Assembly (NCBI GenBank): GCA_963575645.1
Contig: OY754466.1
Coordinates: 11,076,001-11,140,000, forward strand
Direction: 5' to 3'
Length of the DNA: 64,000 nt
From: Xanthostigma xanthostigma
Lineage: Eukaryota > Arthropoda > Insecta > Raphidioptera > Raphidiidae
A program made the translations under genes and the position numbers. Numbering within the stretch: the stretch's first letter is position 1; each line of letters opens with the position of its first letter. Below, piece by piece: positions 58,901-64,000 of this stretch. The notes under the pieces are model-generated. The model was given only the letters and a program-made list of their open reading frames with translations. It did not search any database and was not told where the DNA came from.

Positions 58901-61020
58901 TTTTCATTTTTACTTTTTATTTTCCCAGAAACATTTTTCATAAACTACTCGTATTACTATTTTAGGACATTTAATAAATTTTCAAAACTTGTGAAAATGA
59001 ATATTTTACAGCCAGAAATTTATTACTATTTAAAATACTAACATTATAAGTAGTTTATAACAGTAGATATAGCTATTGTTTGCTACAGTTGTTATGAAAC
59101 AACCATTGTAACATCGCTATATTAAAAAAATGTATTTCTAATACAGCGATGTAACAATGAGTGTTTCATAATAATTGTAGCAAACAATAGCTATATCTGT
59201 TGTAAATTGCGAGCATATATTATAGTATATACCCGCTCGAAAATTTATTATATTATAGTTTATTTTTTCATATTTTAATCTATTTTAGAACTGAATTAGC
59301 ATAATACAAAAAATAATGAACATTTGTTTCAGGAATAATTTCAAGGGTTTTAGGAAACTTTTTCTCATGGAAAGGTTTCAGATTCTGTACAAAAATTTCC
59401 TATGCTATATATCTTACGCAGTTTCCTGTTTATTTTTATAACGTCGGAATGAGGAAAAATGCTGATTATTATTCTCTCAGTAATTTGGTTCGTATAAACA
59501 CATTTTTTTCATTAATTAAAGATAGATGGGATCTTAAAAACGATAAAAAATTCGGGAAAAAGCCATATTCATGAGAAACTCAAAAATATACTGGTTAAAA
59601 ACATTACATAACCTACTTGCAAACTAATAATCCTTGGCACGCGAGTCTCCGAACTTGACCGTTTTTTTTTCAAAAAAAATATTTTTTATTTTTTGTAGTT
59701 TTCAAAATCTCAGTAGGGAGTACATTAACAAGAGTGCTTCGTATAGAGTGCGTTAGATTTTAACCAATATATTGTTTCAGCACGTTACAGTTCTATTTGA
59801 TAGATAATTGCATTCATATTAAAGAAAATAGTGGACTTCCCACGATTTTTATGATATGACCATATTATTTGATATAATTTGATTTTTTTGTAACTCAAAT
59901 AAAGAAATTTAATATGCTAAGTCAATATGTTGGCTTAATGTCTTTATATTTATATATTTTTTCAGTTCAACCTAAACGAAGTGCTAATTATACTTGCCGT
60001 TTCAATATTATTAACCGTATTAGTTGAGATGCCATTCCAGAGAATCTACAGAATAGCATTTTGTCAAGGTAATTTCGGGCATCAGTCAATAAAGTAAAAT
60101 GTATGAGCGCAGTTAGTACTCTCTTGGTATGTGTAAACATCGCGTGTATATGTGTGTGTAGGTGTACCAATGGTGTGCACAGTTTAGTGGAATAATACTG
60201 ACTTAAGACCAGTGGTTGATTAACATATAAGCAAAATAAGCAATTGCTTAGGGCACCACGTTTCAGGGGGCACCAAAAATCACAATTCAGAAATGAAAAG
60301 TATCTCACCAGACCGTGTCAACAATTTTGTTTTCTTTTTGTCGTGTTCACAAAAATTTGATCTACTGATATAAAACTGTCTTTAGAGGTATATAGAACCC
60401 AAATATAAATAATAATTTATTTTTGAAAATGAAAACAAAAAAACTTTTTTTTAAAGTGTTGTAACTTTTTATCAATTAACTGTATAAAAATGCCTAAGGA
60501 CCGATTTTATAGACAGTCAAATTTTCAATGATAGCATTTATTGCAAAAATCAATTTTTTTCCTAAAATTCTATGCTTATTATCTTTTTTTCTGTTAATTT
60601 TAAGCTTATGACATTCACATTTTTTTATAAACTTAACATGACAGAGACAGATACAATTAGGATTTTTTAGACTGCTGTTAGATATGAGGGCCCATAGGCA
60701 AGAAGTGCTTAGCGCTTCAAGGAGTCTAAATCCGGCACTGCTTAAGACGTTATATTTATTCGGTTTTTCGTCACGCCAATTCTCTGAAATTAGTGTCGTA
60801 TAACGTTTTGGGGTGGGGGTGACGAACTTAGATGTCTGCACGTCATCAAGAAATTACTTACTGTGCGACAATCTGATTTTTTTAAATTTGCAATAATTTA
60901 TGATTTATGCATTTCGTTTCAGATATTAGAACGAAGTCAAAGAAGTGTATTTTAAATACAGAATCATCGAAATTTGAAGAAAATCCGTTGGCAAATAGAA
61001 AGATATTAAAAGATGGTTGA
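37975..61020 (+). CDS. NRF-6-like membrane acyltransferase, complete, 13 exons
   Basis: Exons: 37975-38275, 40652-40893, 51539-51753, 52945-53063, 55543-55736, 55940-56094, 56725-56893, 57188-57381, 57459-57591, 58500-58680, 59333-59487, 59966-60068, 60923-61020. All borders are GT/AG and phase closes to 2259 nt, 752 residues. A hydrophobic signal peptide (about 1-24, after the basic start MQRPRR) precedes an extracellular NRF domain with conserved cysteines, including GICLPSSCS in exon 3. A first membrane helix follows ([19 protein letters not shown], about 254-272), then an acyltransferase-3 region of about ten helices starting with [12 protein letters not shown] and [18 protein letters not shown], where His325 and His339 are the expected conserved residues. 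Later family marks are [42 protein letters not shown] and VLVEMPFQ. Relatives include C. elegans nrf-6, linked to drug uptake and yolk transport; the substrate is unknown here. Intron 2 is 10.6 kb and contains a cuticular protein gene; many introns hold transposons. Confidence 0.95.
38340..38460 (-). repeat. Retrotransposon-like 3' tail in intron 1
   Basis: GAATAGAATAGAATAATTTTATTG followed by non-repetitive sequence reads on the minus strand as a simple-repeat tail of a non-LTR element. Confidence 0.4.
38992..39873 (+). repeat. CAAGTGCG-headed interspersed repeat in intron 1
   Basis: Head GGCCAAGTGCG ... GGGTTCCGTAGAG and tail GACAGACAGACGGACG ... CTACGGAATCCTAA mark the same superfamily as 42062-43576. 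A foldback element is inserted at 39181-39467. Confidence 0.65.
39181..39467. mobile_element. Foldback element nested in another repeat
   Basis: Arms of about 125 bp sharing TAGAATAGTTACTTCTTACC, TTATTAGCGGATGTACATTT and CATCTTCAGCAAACACT, separated by a short AT-rich centre. Confidence 0.8.
39962..40182. mobile_element. Near-perfect 221-bp palindrome with repeated AACGCGCGTT
   Basis: Arms 39962-40056 and 40088-40182 pair almost throughout, around a 31-base centre. Six copies of AACGCGCGTT occur. Ends TAAGGCCTAG/CTAGGCCTAA. Confidence 0.85.
41326..41550 (+). repeat. Retroposon-like fragment in intron 2
   Basis: Starts CTGGCCCGGCTTCGCCCG, contains GAAAAGTGATTTTATTTTAACG and ends in an AT-rich tail. 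Inverted copy at 43597-43805. Confidence 0.6.
42062..43576 (+). repeat. Full-length CAAGTGCGAGTCGGACTCGC interspersed repeat with 5-unit array
   Basis: Head at 42062, tail of (GACA)n-like repeats with CGGACAGCGG and a final GGGTACGGAACCCTAATAAA. Between lies a five-unit array (see findings) that matches family A inverted. Confidence 0.75.
42296..42870. repeat. ~120-bp tandem array, five units, each with GCGCATGCGC
   Basis: The GCGCATGCGCC-type core recurs at 42343, 42461, 42583, 42707 and 42829, with spacing of 118-124 bp; each unit also has a TATACCATTATTATATAAAA-type block. Only one unit exists in family A copies 2532-3000 and 44362-44905. Confidence 0.85.
43597..43805 (-). repeat. Retroposon-like fragment, inverted copy
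   Basis: Reverse complement of the 41326-41550 family: TATAAAGAGGTAAATTTTG at one end, GGCCAAGCCGGATCAGACCG at the other. Confidence 0.6.
44362..45040 (+). repeat. Interspersed repeat family A, copy 2, with protein start
   Basis: Head CCATTCCAACCCACTAGTGG, leader as in 2532-3000, then an ATG at about 44972 opening MSTFLKLEW ... RPIGWNFF before a stop; the same opening as the minus-strand frame at 54493. Confidence 0.7.
45071..45076 (-). terminator. Candidate polyadenylation signal of the cuticular protein gene
   Basis: AATAAA on the minus strand, 67 bases past the TAA stop, within AT-rich sequence. Confidence 0.5.
45143..46754 (-). CDS. RR-2 cuticular protein, two exons, nested in an intron
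   Basis: Coding exon 1 is only 12 bases (46743-46754, encoding MTLK, followed by a strong GTAAGTAT donor); exon 2 is 45143-45670. Together they encode 179 residues. The joined N terminus ([19 protein letters not shown]) is a signal peptide, so the protein is secreted to the cuticle. An Ala/Pro/Tyr-rich segment follows, with imperfect YAQHVAPAA repeats, then an extended Rebers-Riddiford domain of RR-2 type, about residues 81-142 ([57 protein letters not shown]), known to bind chitin and typical of hard cuticle. The C-terminal tail is again Ala/Val/Tyr-rich. A tiny first coding exon that splits the signal peptide is usual for this family. The gene lies on the opposite strand within intron 2 of the NRF-6-like gene, and its own intron holds a retrotransposon fragment and a pogo-like remnant. 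Confidence 0.95.
45742..46262 (-). pseudogene. 5'-truncated non-LTR retrotransposon, reverse transcriptase C-terminal tail
   Basis: The minus-strand frame from about 46255 to 45821 encodes the conserved C-terminal region of jockey/CR1-like insect retrotransposons: [14 protein letters not shown], then [54 protein letters not shown] and a final YSINEFF. It ends in an ATT-repeat tail next to 45742, typical of 3' ends of these elements. The polymerase core is absent, so it is a dead 5'-truncated copy. It sits in the intron of the cuticular protein gene in the same orientation. Confidence 0.85.
46500..46706 (-). repeat. pogo-like remnant in the cuticle-gene intron
   Basis: On the minus strand starts CAGTAGAATCTCTGTAAGTC and contains several TCGA-centred motifs (AACTCGAA, AAGTCGAA) like the subterminal repeats of the other pogo-like elements here. 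Confidence 0.5.
46755..48076. other. Gene-free intronic stretch
   Basis: Upstream flank of the cuticle gene within NRF-6-like intron 2; beyond the promoter nothing else is recognised. Confidence 0.35.
46801..46838 (-). promoter_or_regulatory. TATA box and initiator of the cuticular protein gene
   Basis: On the minus strand TATAAATA (46838-46831) lies 32 bases before the A of TCAGTT (A at 46806), an almost ideal arthropod TATA/Inr pair. The predicted leader before the ATG at 46754 is about 51 bases. Confidence 0.75.
48077..48793 (-). mobile_element. ACGTGATAACGT-family element, copy 4, chimeric
   Basis: Minus-strand copy with both family ends (CCAATTTTTTT-flanked TTGGTTGTCTGT start at 48793, TCACGTCA end at 48077). 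Its interior from about 48262 to 48715 is instead the inverse of sequence at 42990-43350 (CTTAAACGAAAGAGGAGAA). A CGCATAA tandem run lies at about 48185-48230. Confidence 0.75.
49136..49200 (-). repeat. hAT terminal fragment
   Basis: Minus strand begins CAGTGATGGCGAACTTATGA, a common animal hAT end. The other end was not found. Confidence 0.5.
49833..50195 (+). repeat. Repeat family B, copy 3
   Basis: Starts TAGCGGTCCCGCCTGGTTTC, ends with CCAACCAAACAAACAAACAA and TTTATATATTAGTA, continuing into another TACTAGCGGCCCTGTACG-headed repeat. Confidence 0.7.
50206..50830 (+). repeat. Second retroposon-like repeat with ATCT microsatellite and 70-bp duplication
   Basis: Head ACTAGCGGCCCTGTACGTGC, (ATCT)n at 50264-50285, and two direct copies of a roughly 70-bp unit (GTTAAGTTCGTTGCGCCATC ... 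CAGTCAACAGGTAT) at about 50449-50586. Confidence 0.55.
51822..52345 (+). other. Coding-like but interrupted stretch in intron 3
   Basis: A 71-codon frame (51970-52185, containing [19 protein letters not shown]) gives way to a shifted frame reading [18 protein letters not shown] with in-frame stops. It may be a frame-shifted pseudogene or retroposed exon of unknown origin. I do not recognise it. Confidence 0.25.
53530..54837. mobile_element. 1.3-kb DNA element with GGTCCGGGGGCCAG ends in intron 4
   Basis: Terminal arms of about 120 bp: TGGTCCGGGGGCCAGCGACC and the complement of GGCCCCCGGACTA, both continuing into GTGGCCGTCAGCT and GGGGGAATA-type blocks. It encloses the MSTFF frame and family A leader sequence. 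The target duplication is unclear. Confidence 0.7.
54131..54493 (-). pseudogene. Transposon-derived N-terminal domain fragment with Cys/His pattern
   Basis: A 120-residue frame starts [20 protein letters not shown] and contains a CxxC pair, CKC, and YHSDCYRRF, a spacing suggestive of a zinc-binding domain like those at the start of some insect transposon proteins. I cannot name the family. The same start (MSTFLKLEW then RPIGWNFF) occurs in frame near 44972 downstream of the same repeat leader, which identifies both as copies of one mobile element. It lies in intron 4 of the NRF-6-like gene on the opposite strand and is not a host gene. Confidence 0.55.
54931..55244 (+). repeat. Direct repeat pair
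   Basis: Two nearly identical 66-68-bp copies, 54931-54998 and 55179-55244, sharing TTAGCCATTGGAACCGAAAA and AAAAACACCCTAG. Confidence 0.7.
56122..56657. mobile_element. hAT-type element in intron 6
   Basis: Inverted ends TAGTGATGTGCCGG/CCGGCACATCACTA, flanked by ATCTAGTT and ATCTAATT (one mismatch). Multiple CGTATCCG motifs lie in both subterminal regions, and an internal hairpin at about 56428-56527. Confidence 0.85.
58060..58315. mobile_element. hAT-type MITE in intron 9, perfect 8-bp duplication
   Basis: Starts CAGGTCTGGGCAAATAGCGG, ends AAAAGATTTGCCCACCCCTG. GTCTATAC at 58052-58059 and 58316-58323. Confidence 0.88.
59054..59207. repeat. ~68-bp-arm hairpin in intron 10
   Basis: Arms 59054-59122 and 59140-59207 pair with few mismatches, including an exact block ATATAGCTATTGTTTGCTAC. 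Confidence 0.75.
60210..60740. mobile_element. hAT-type element in intron 12, perfect 8-bp duplication
   Basis: Starts CAGTGGTTGATTAAC and ends GTCTAAATCCGGCACTG. CTTAAGAC at 60202-60209 and 60741-60748. The frame at 60494-60841 is inside or spans it and is not a gene. Confidence 0.88.
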
Positions 61021-61499
61021 ATTAATTGATTTCAACGTTTCATTTTTGTAAATACAAAATATAGACAAATACAATATTTATTTATTTTGAGATATTCTTA
61101 TTTTTTTGTAATTAATTTCACAGCTTCCGATGAATTTCCTTTGTTTTTTAAACCAAATTATAAATCTTTATATTATATTCTAGTTATTTTTTCCCAATTT
61201 TGATAATTCAGAACGTATAAAAACTGTCTTAATCGTTACGTAATGATTTGCTTTCGTTTTCGATCCATTGAAAAAGGTTCTTGAATTAAACGAATGGCTT
61301 ACTATAAAGCGACCCATAAGCGGTCATGAAAATCCCTGTTGCAGTCATAAGCATTATATACCTAAATTTTATTTCGACCAGATCTTAACACGTTTATGAC
61401 GTTATAATGCAAGCTTCAAACACATTGATACTTTAAGTATCAATATGTTTGAAGCTTGGATCATAATAATAATAATTAATCATTAATCACCTTAAGGTG

Positions 61500-61536
<37 letters not shown>
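61021..61536. other. 3' flank of the NRF-6-like gene
   Basis: Presumed 3' untranslated region and spacer. A short inverted pair (CTTCAAACACATTGATACTT / AAGTATCAATATGTTTGAAG at about 61412-61457) and a (TTA)n microsatellite at 61499-61540 are the only structures seen. Confidence 0.4.
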
Positions 61537-61538
<2 letters not shown>

Positions 61539-62793
61539 GAGCGCTATCAAATATTTTTGGGTGGATATTTGAGTCAGCGTAAAAATTTGTGTAACACTTC
61601 TTTTGTATTGTCTGAACTGGACACAAAATCGAAGACCTGACTGAAGGATAGTGGGGCCTAGTCAAGCCTCAAATTTTTAATTTTGTGAAATATTATTTGC
61701 AAAAAAAAATTGGTTGTCTGTAAAGTCGGTTTACGGACGATAGTTTTACGTGATAACGTATTCCGTAATACATAACCTAAATTCTACATATAATAATTAT
61801 AATAATTCGAATCTATGATATTGCATCTTTCGCTTCAAATTTAGGTTAATTTTATTTATTAAAATTACTCACCACCTATAATAATAATTGTTTTTTTTAA
61901 CTTTCTTTCTTTCGTATTTATTTTAAGTCTCAAAGATTAATTGTCATAATATTTTGAAAACAATTGTTTCATTGTTTATATAAAATTCCAAAACCTACTT
62001 ACAATATTTAAGTATTTTCATACGTCAAAAAATTGATTTTTATAATGATAAAATTTGTATGAAAACGATTTTTTCGAGAGATGAGACCTAGCTAAAACGA
62101 TTTTTTGCCCCCCAAAATCCCTTTTCAGTAAATTTCATCCAAATCGTTAGGGCCGTTTTCGAGAAAAGCACACACAGGGTCAGGCGGAACGTTAGGAACG
62201 TTACACTTTTTCGTTCATGCAGCCGGTGTTTCATCAATTTATAAGATTGGTGATTCATCAATTTATAAGACGTTATCACGTCAAAAGTCTTTGAGGCATT
62301 TTGAAATTTTAATATCTTCAAATTTAGTGTTTAATAAAATAAAAAATAAATCAAGCAGAACATTTAGTCGGGTTACAAAACGGTTCATTATACGTGATTG
62401 CAGCGGGTAAGACGCTACGAGTAGGTTGAATTGTGAAAGGAGTGTAAGTATATGAACTGAGTCGAAGTGTGCCGAGGTGCGATATAGGCAATCACGTATA
62501 ATAAACAGTTTTGTAACCGCCTGGCAGACATTTAGACCCCACTAAATGTTCTGGTTTATTTATGTTTTATTTTATTAAATCCTAAATTTGAAGATATTAA
62601 AATTTCAAAATGCCTCAAGGACTTTTTTTGCAAATAAAATTTCGAAAAATTAAAAATTTGAGGCTTGACTAGGCCCTACTATCCTTCAGCCTGCAGGTCT
62701 TCAATTTTGTGTTCAGACATTATAAAAGAAGTGTTACACAAATGCTTACGCTGCCTCAAATACCTACCCAAAAATGATCGATATAGCTCTTAG
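61537..62793. mobile_element. Large foldback element split by an insertion
   Basis: The left arm (61537-61709 plus 62284-62375) pairs with the right arm (about 62520-62793): GAAGACCT, AGTGGGGCCTAGTCAAGCCT and TGTGTAACACTTCTTTT against their complements. An inserted element fills 61710-62283. Confidence 0.82.
61710..62283 (+). mobile_element. ACGTGATAACGT-family element, copy 3, nested in a foldback arm
   Basis: TTGGTTGTCTGTAAAGTCGG to ATCACGTCA, nearly identical to 26580-27125. Interrupts an A7-A9 tract of the host arm. Near its right end a 28-bp piece (CATCAATTTATAAGA) is duplicated. Confidence 0.82.
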
Positions 62794-63001
62794 AGTTTAG
62801 ACTATTACTATATAATGAGTTAGTAACTGGTAAATAATTTCAAACTCAAACCAGTCCAGTTTCTTTTGAGTAGCTCCGTGTGCACAAGATCTTGAACTTG
62901 GTTGTCAGTCTATAGACTGCTTAACTAACAGCTAAATATTTAATTAGATAATTGCTCAGGATTGATGATTTAATAAATATATTTCAATGACGGCAACACT
63001 G

Positions 63002-63035
63002 TATAAATTGACGAGTTTCGATTCTAAAAATCATT
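63002..63035 (+). promoter_or_regulatory. TATA box and initiator of the small basic protein gene
   Basis: TATAAA at 63002-63007 is followed by TCATT at 63031-63035, placing the presumed +1 A 31 bases downstream, normal insect spacing. The leader would be about 112 bases. Confidence 0.55.
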
Positions 63036-63144
63036 ATTCATTTAATACACAGTTAGAACAGACTCAAATAGCGTCGTCTTGATAAAATTTTTAAAAATAA
63101 TTATCTTTGCTGTATTTCAAAAAAGTTTTTAAATACATTTCAAA

Positions 63145-63366
63145 ATGAATAGATGTTGTGAGAGCAGTTGCAGACCTATTAAGAAGAAATCCAGCGCAAA
63201 ACCTAAAGCGGCTTCGAAACCTAAGTCTACGTCGTGTTCATCCAAGACTAGTACTACGAAAAAACCTACAAAACCTGCGAAATCGCCTAGAAAATCTTCT
63301 TCCACTCCGGCGAAAAGAAGGAAGTCTACAAGCAGTTATTGTGATTCCTGCTGCTGCTGTGATTAA
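63145..63366 (+). CDS. Small Cys/Lys/Ser-rich basic protein, protamine-like candidate
   Basis: Single-exon frame of 73 residues with 15 Lys, 5 Arg, 18 Ser and 9 Cys. Cysteines cluster at both ends (MNRCCESSC at the start, YCDSCCCCD at the end) around a low-complexity basic core with repeated KP, SP and TP motifs such as KKPTKPAKSPRKSSSTPAKR. I do not recognise an orthologue. The composition resembles sperm nuclear basic proteins (protamine or histone-H1-tail type), where cysteines can cross-link; a metal-binding or secreted Cys-rich role is less likely because no signal peptide is visible. A TATA/initiator pair lies at a sensible distance upstream, which argues that the frame is real. The frame-shifted overlapping frame at 63158-63466 looks like a shadow. 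No neighbour suggests function. Confidence 0.68.
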   Translation: MNRCCESSCRPIKKKSSAKPKAASKPKSTSCSSKTSTTKKPTKPAKSPRKSSSTPAKRRKSTSSYCDSCCCCD

Positions 63367-64000
63367 ATGGATAGTTTCCAACAAAAACGTTTTAACAAAA
63401 TCCCCGATTTTACCACATACACTAAAAATTTTAACTTCACTTCATCAACAATGCATACGCTTTTAGAAAAGATAGCTCTGCGCATGACAACAAATGATAA
63501 ACGTAACGAGGACTTTTTCTATTTTGGTAATTATTAAAAATCGTATAAAAGATTCGGATGTTATTTAATGTATAAATTAATGCTACGCAAACATTTAAAA
63601 TTTCATAAAACAGCTTTAAGTTACTGATATCTTAACGTTATAACAATTGTTTCCAGGAATTATTTATTAATAATATTTTTGTTCTCTGTTCCAGCTGTTT
63701 TCTTCATCAAAAATGATCGACTTTCAAAACAGCAAACTTTCATCGAGATTCTCAACGCATTGTCAGAAAATCTGGTCATTAGATTGTGACTTTATCATAC
63801 TATCATGCCTTTAGAATTTTAAATGAATTCTGCTCAAAAAACAACTGGAATAACTATTTTTGTGTAACTCAGATTTTCTGACAAAACTTCAGCATATCTA
63901 AAAACAGAATAATGCCGGTTCATCACTGTTCTGTTTTTTCAATTAATCAATCGATGTCTTATTAATAAAATTTTTGTATAATTGTTAGTATTTTATATTT
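63367..64000. other. Right-edge flank
   Basis: No further gene supported. A 15-bp inverted pair (TTGTCAGAAAATCTG at 63761 and CAGATTTTCTGACAA at 63870) may bound a small element; the same half-site occurs near 11911. Confidence 0.35.

Noticed and set aside
60494..60841. 115-codon minus-strand frame
   Set aside because: It overlaps a hAT-type element with target duplication inside an NRF-6-like intron.
63158..63466. 102-codon Arg/Leu-rich frame overlapping the small basic protein
   Set aside because: It is a +1 shadow of a low-complexity coding sequence; the 63145 frame has the better composition and the first ATG.

Overview
The window is AT-rich nuclear DNA from an insect. The evidence is a cuticular protein with an RR-2 chitin-binding domain, GT/AG introns throughout, TATA plus TCAGT-type initiator core promoters, and a dense population of insect-type transposon remnants. 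The interspersed repeats (CAAGTGCGAGTCGGACTCGC heads, the ACCGACTTCAAAAAAGGAG family, TAGGTAGGTACCT-like strings) resemble what I know from Lepidoptera and relatives, but the order is an inference. I see no bacterial, plasmid or viral gene, no CRISPR array, and no rRNA or tRNA gene.

Layout. 1-19.5 kb: no recognisable host gene; interspersed repeats, TA-flanked MITEs, pogo-like and hAT-like non-autonomous elements and foldback palindromes. 19.5-22.4 kb (-): intact, intronless DNA ligase III. 23.0-24.9 kb (+): last five exons of a two-CUB membrane protein resembling SOL-1; the 5' exons are not found. 25.8-33.7 kb (-): complete 12-exon Integrator subunit 10 gene, convergent with the CUB gene. 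33.7-38.0 kb: intergenic, with a 24-bp minisatellite and a transposon with a 9-bp target duplication. 38.0-61.0 kb (+): complete 13-exon nose-resistant-to-fluoxetine (NRF-6)-like acyltransferase gene, about 2.3 kb of coding sequence across 23 kb. Its 10.6-kb second intron holds a complete two-exon RR-2 cuticular protein gene on the opposite strand, with its own promoter. 61.0-64.0 kb: a large foldback element with another element inserted in one arm, then a small intronless gene for a Cys/Lys/Ser-rich basic protein that looks like a sperm nuclear basic protein.

The host genes are housekeeping or tissue genes (DNA repair, snRNA 3'-end processing, membrane lipid/xenobiotic handling, cuticle) and do not form one pathway. 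I rebuilt splice structures by hand; reading phase closes at every junction for the Integrator, NRF-6-like, CUB and cuticle genes. I do not see a convincing undescribed biological system. The most unusual content is the layered transposon architecture: a four-copy family with an ACGTGATAACGT motif near both ends, inserted in A-tracts including the arms of two foldback elements; five hAT-type insertions with visible 8-bp target duplications; and several long hairpins. The small Cys-flanked basic protein is the most interesting gene candidate.
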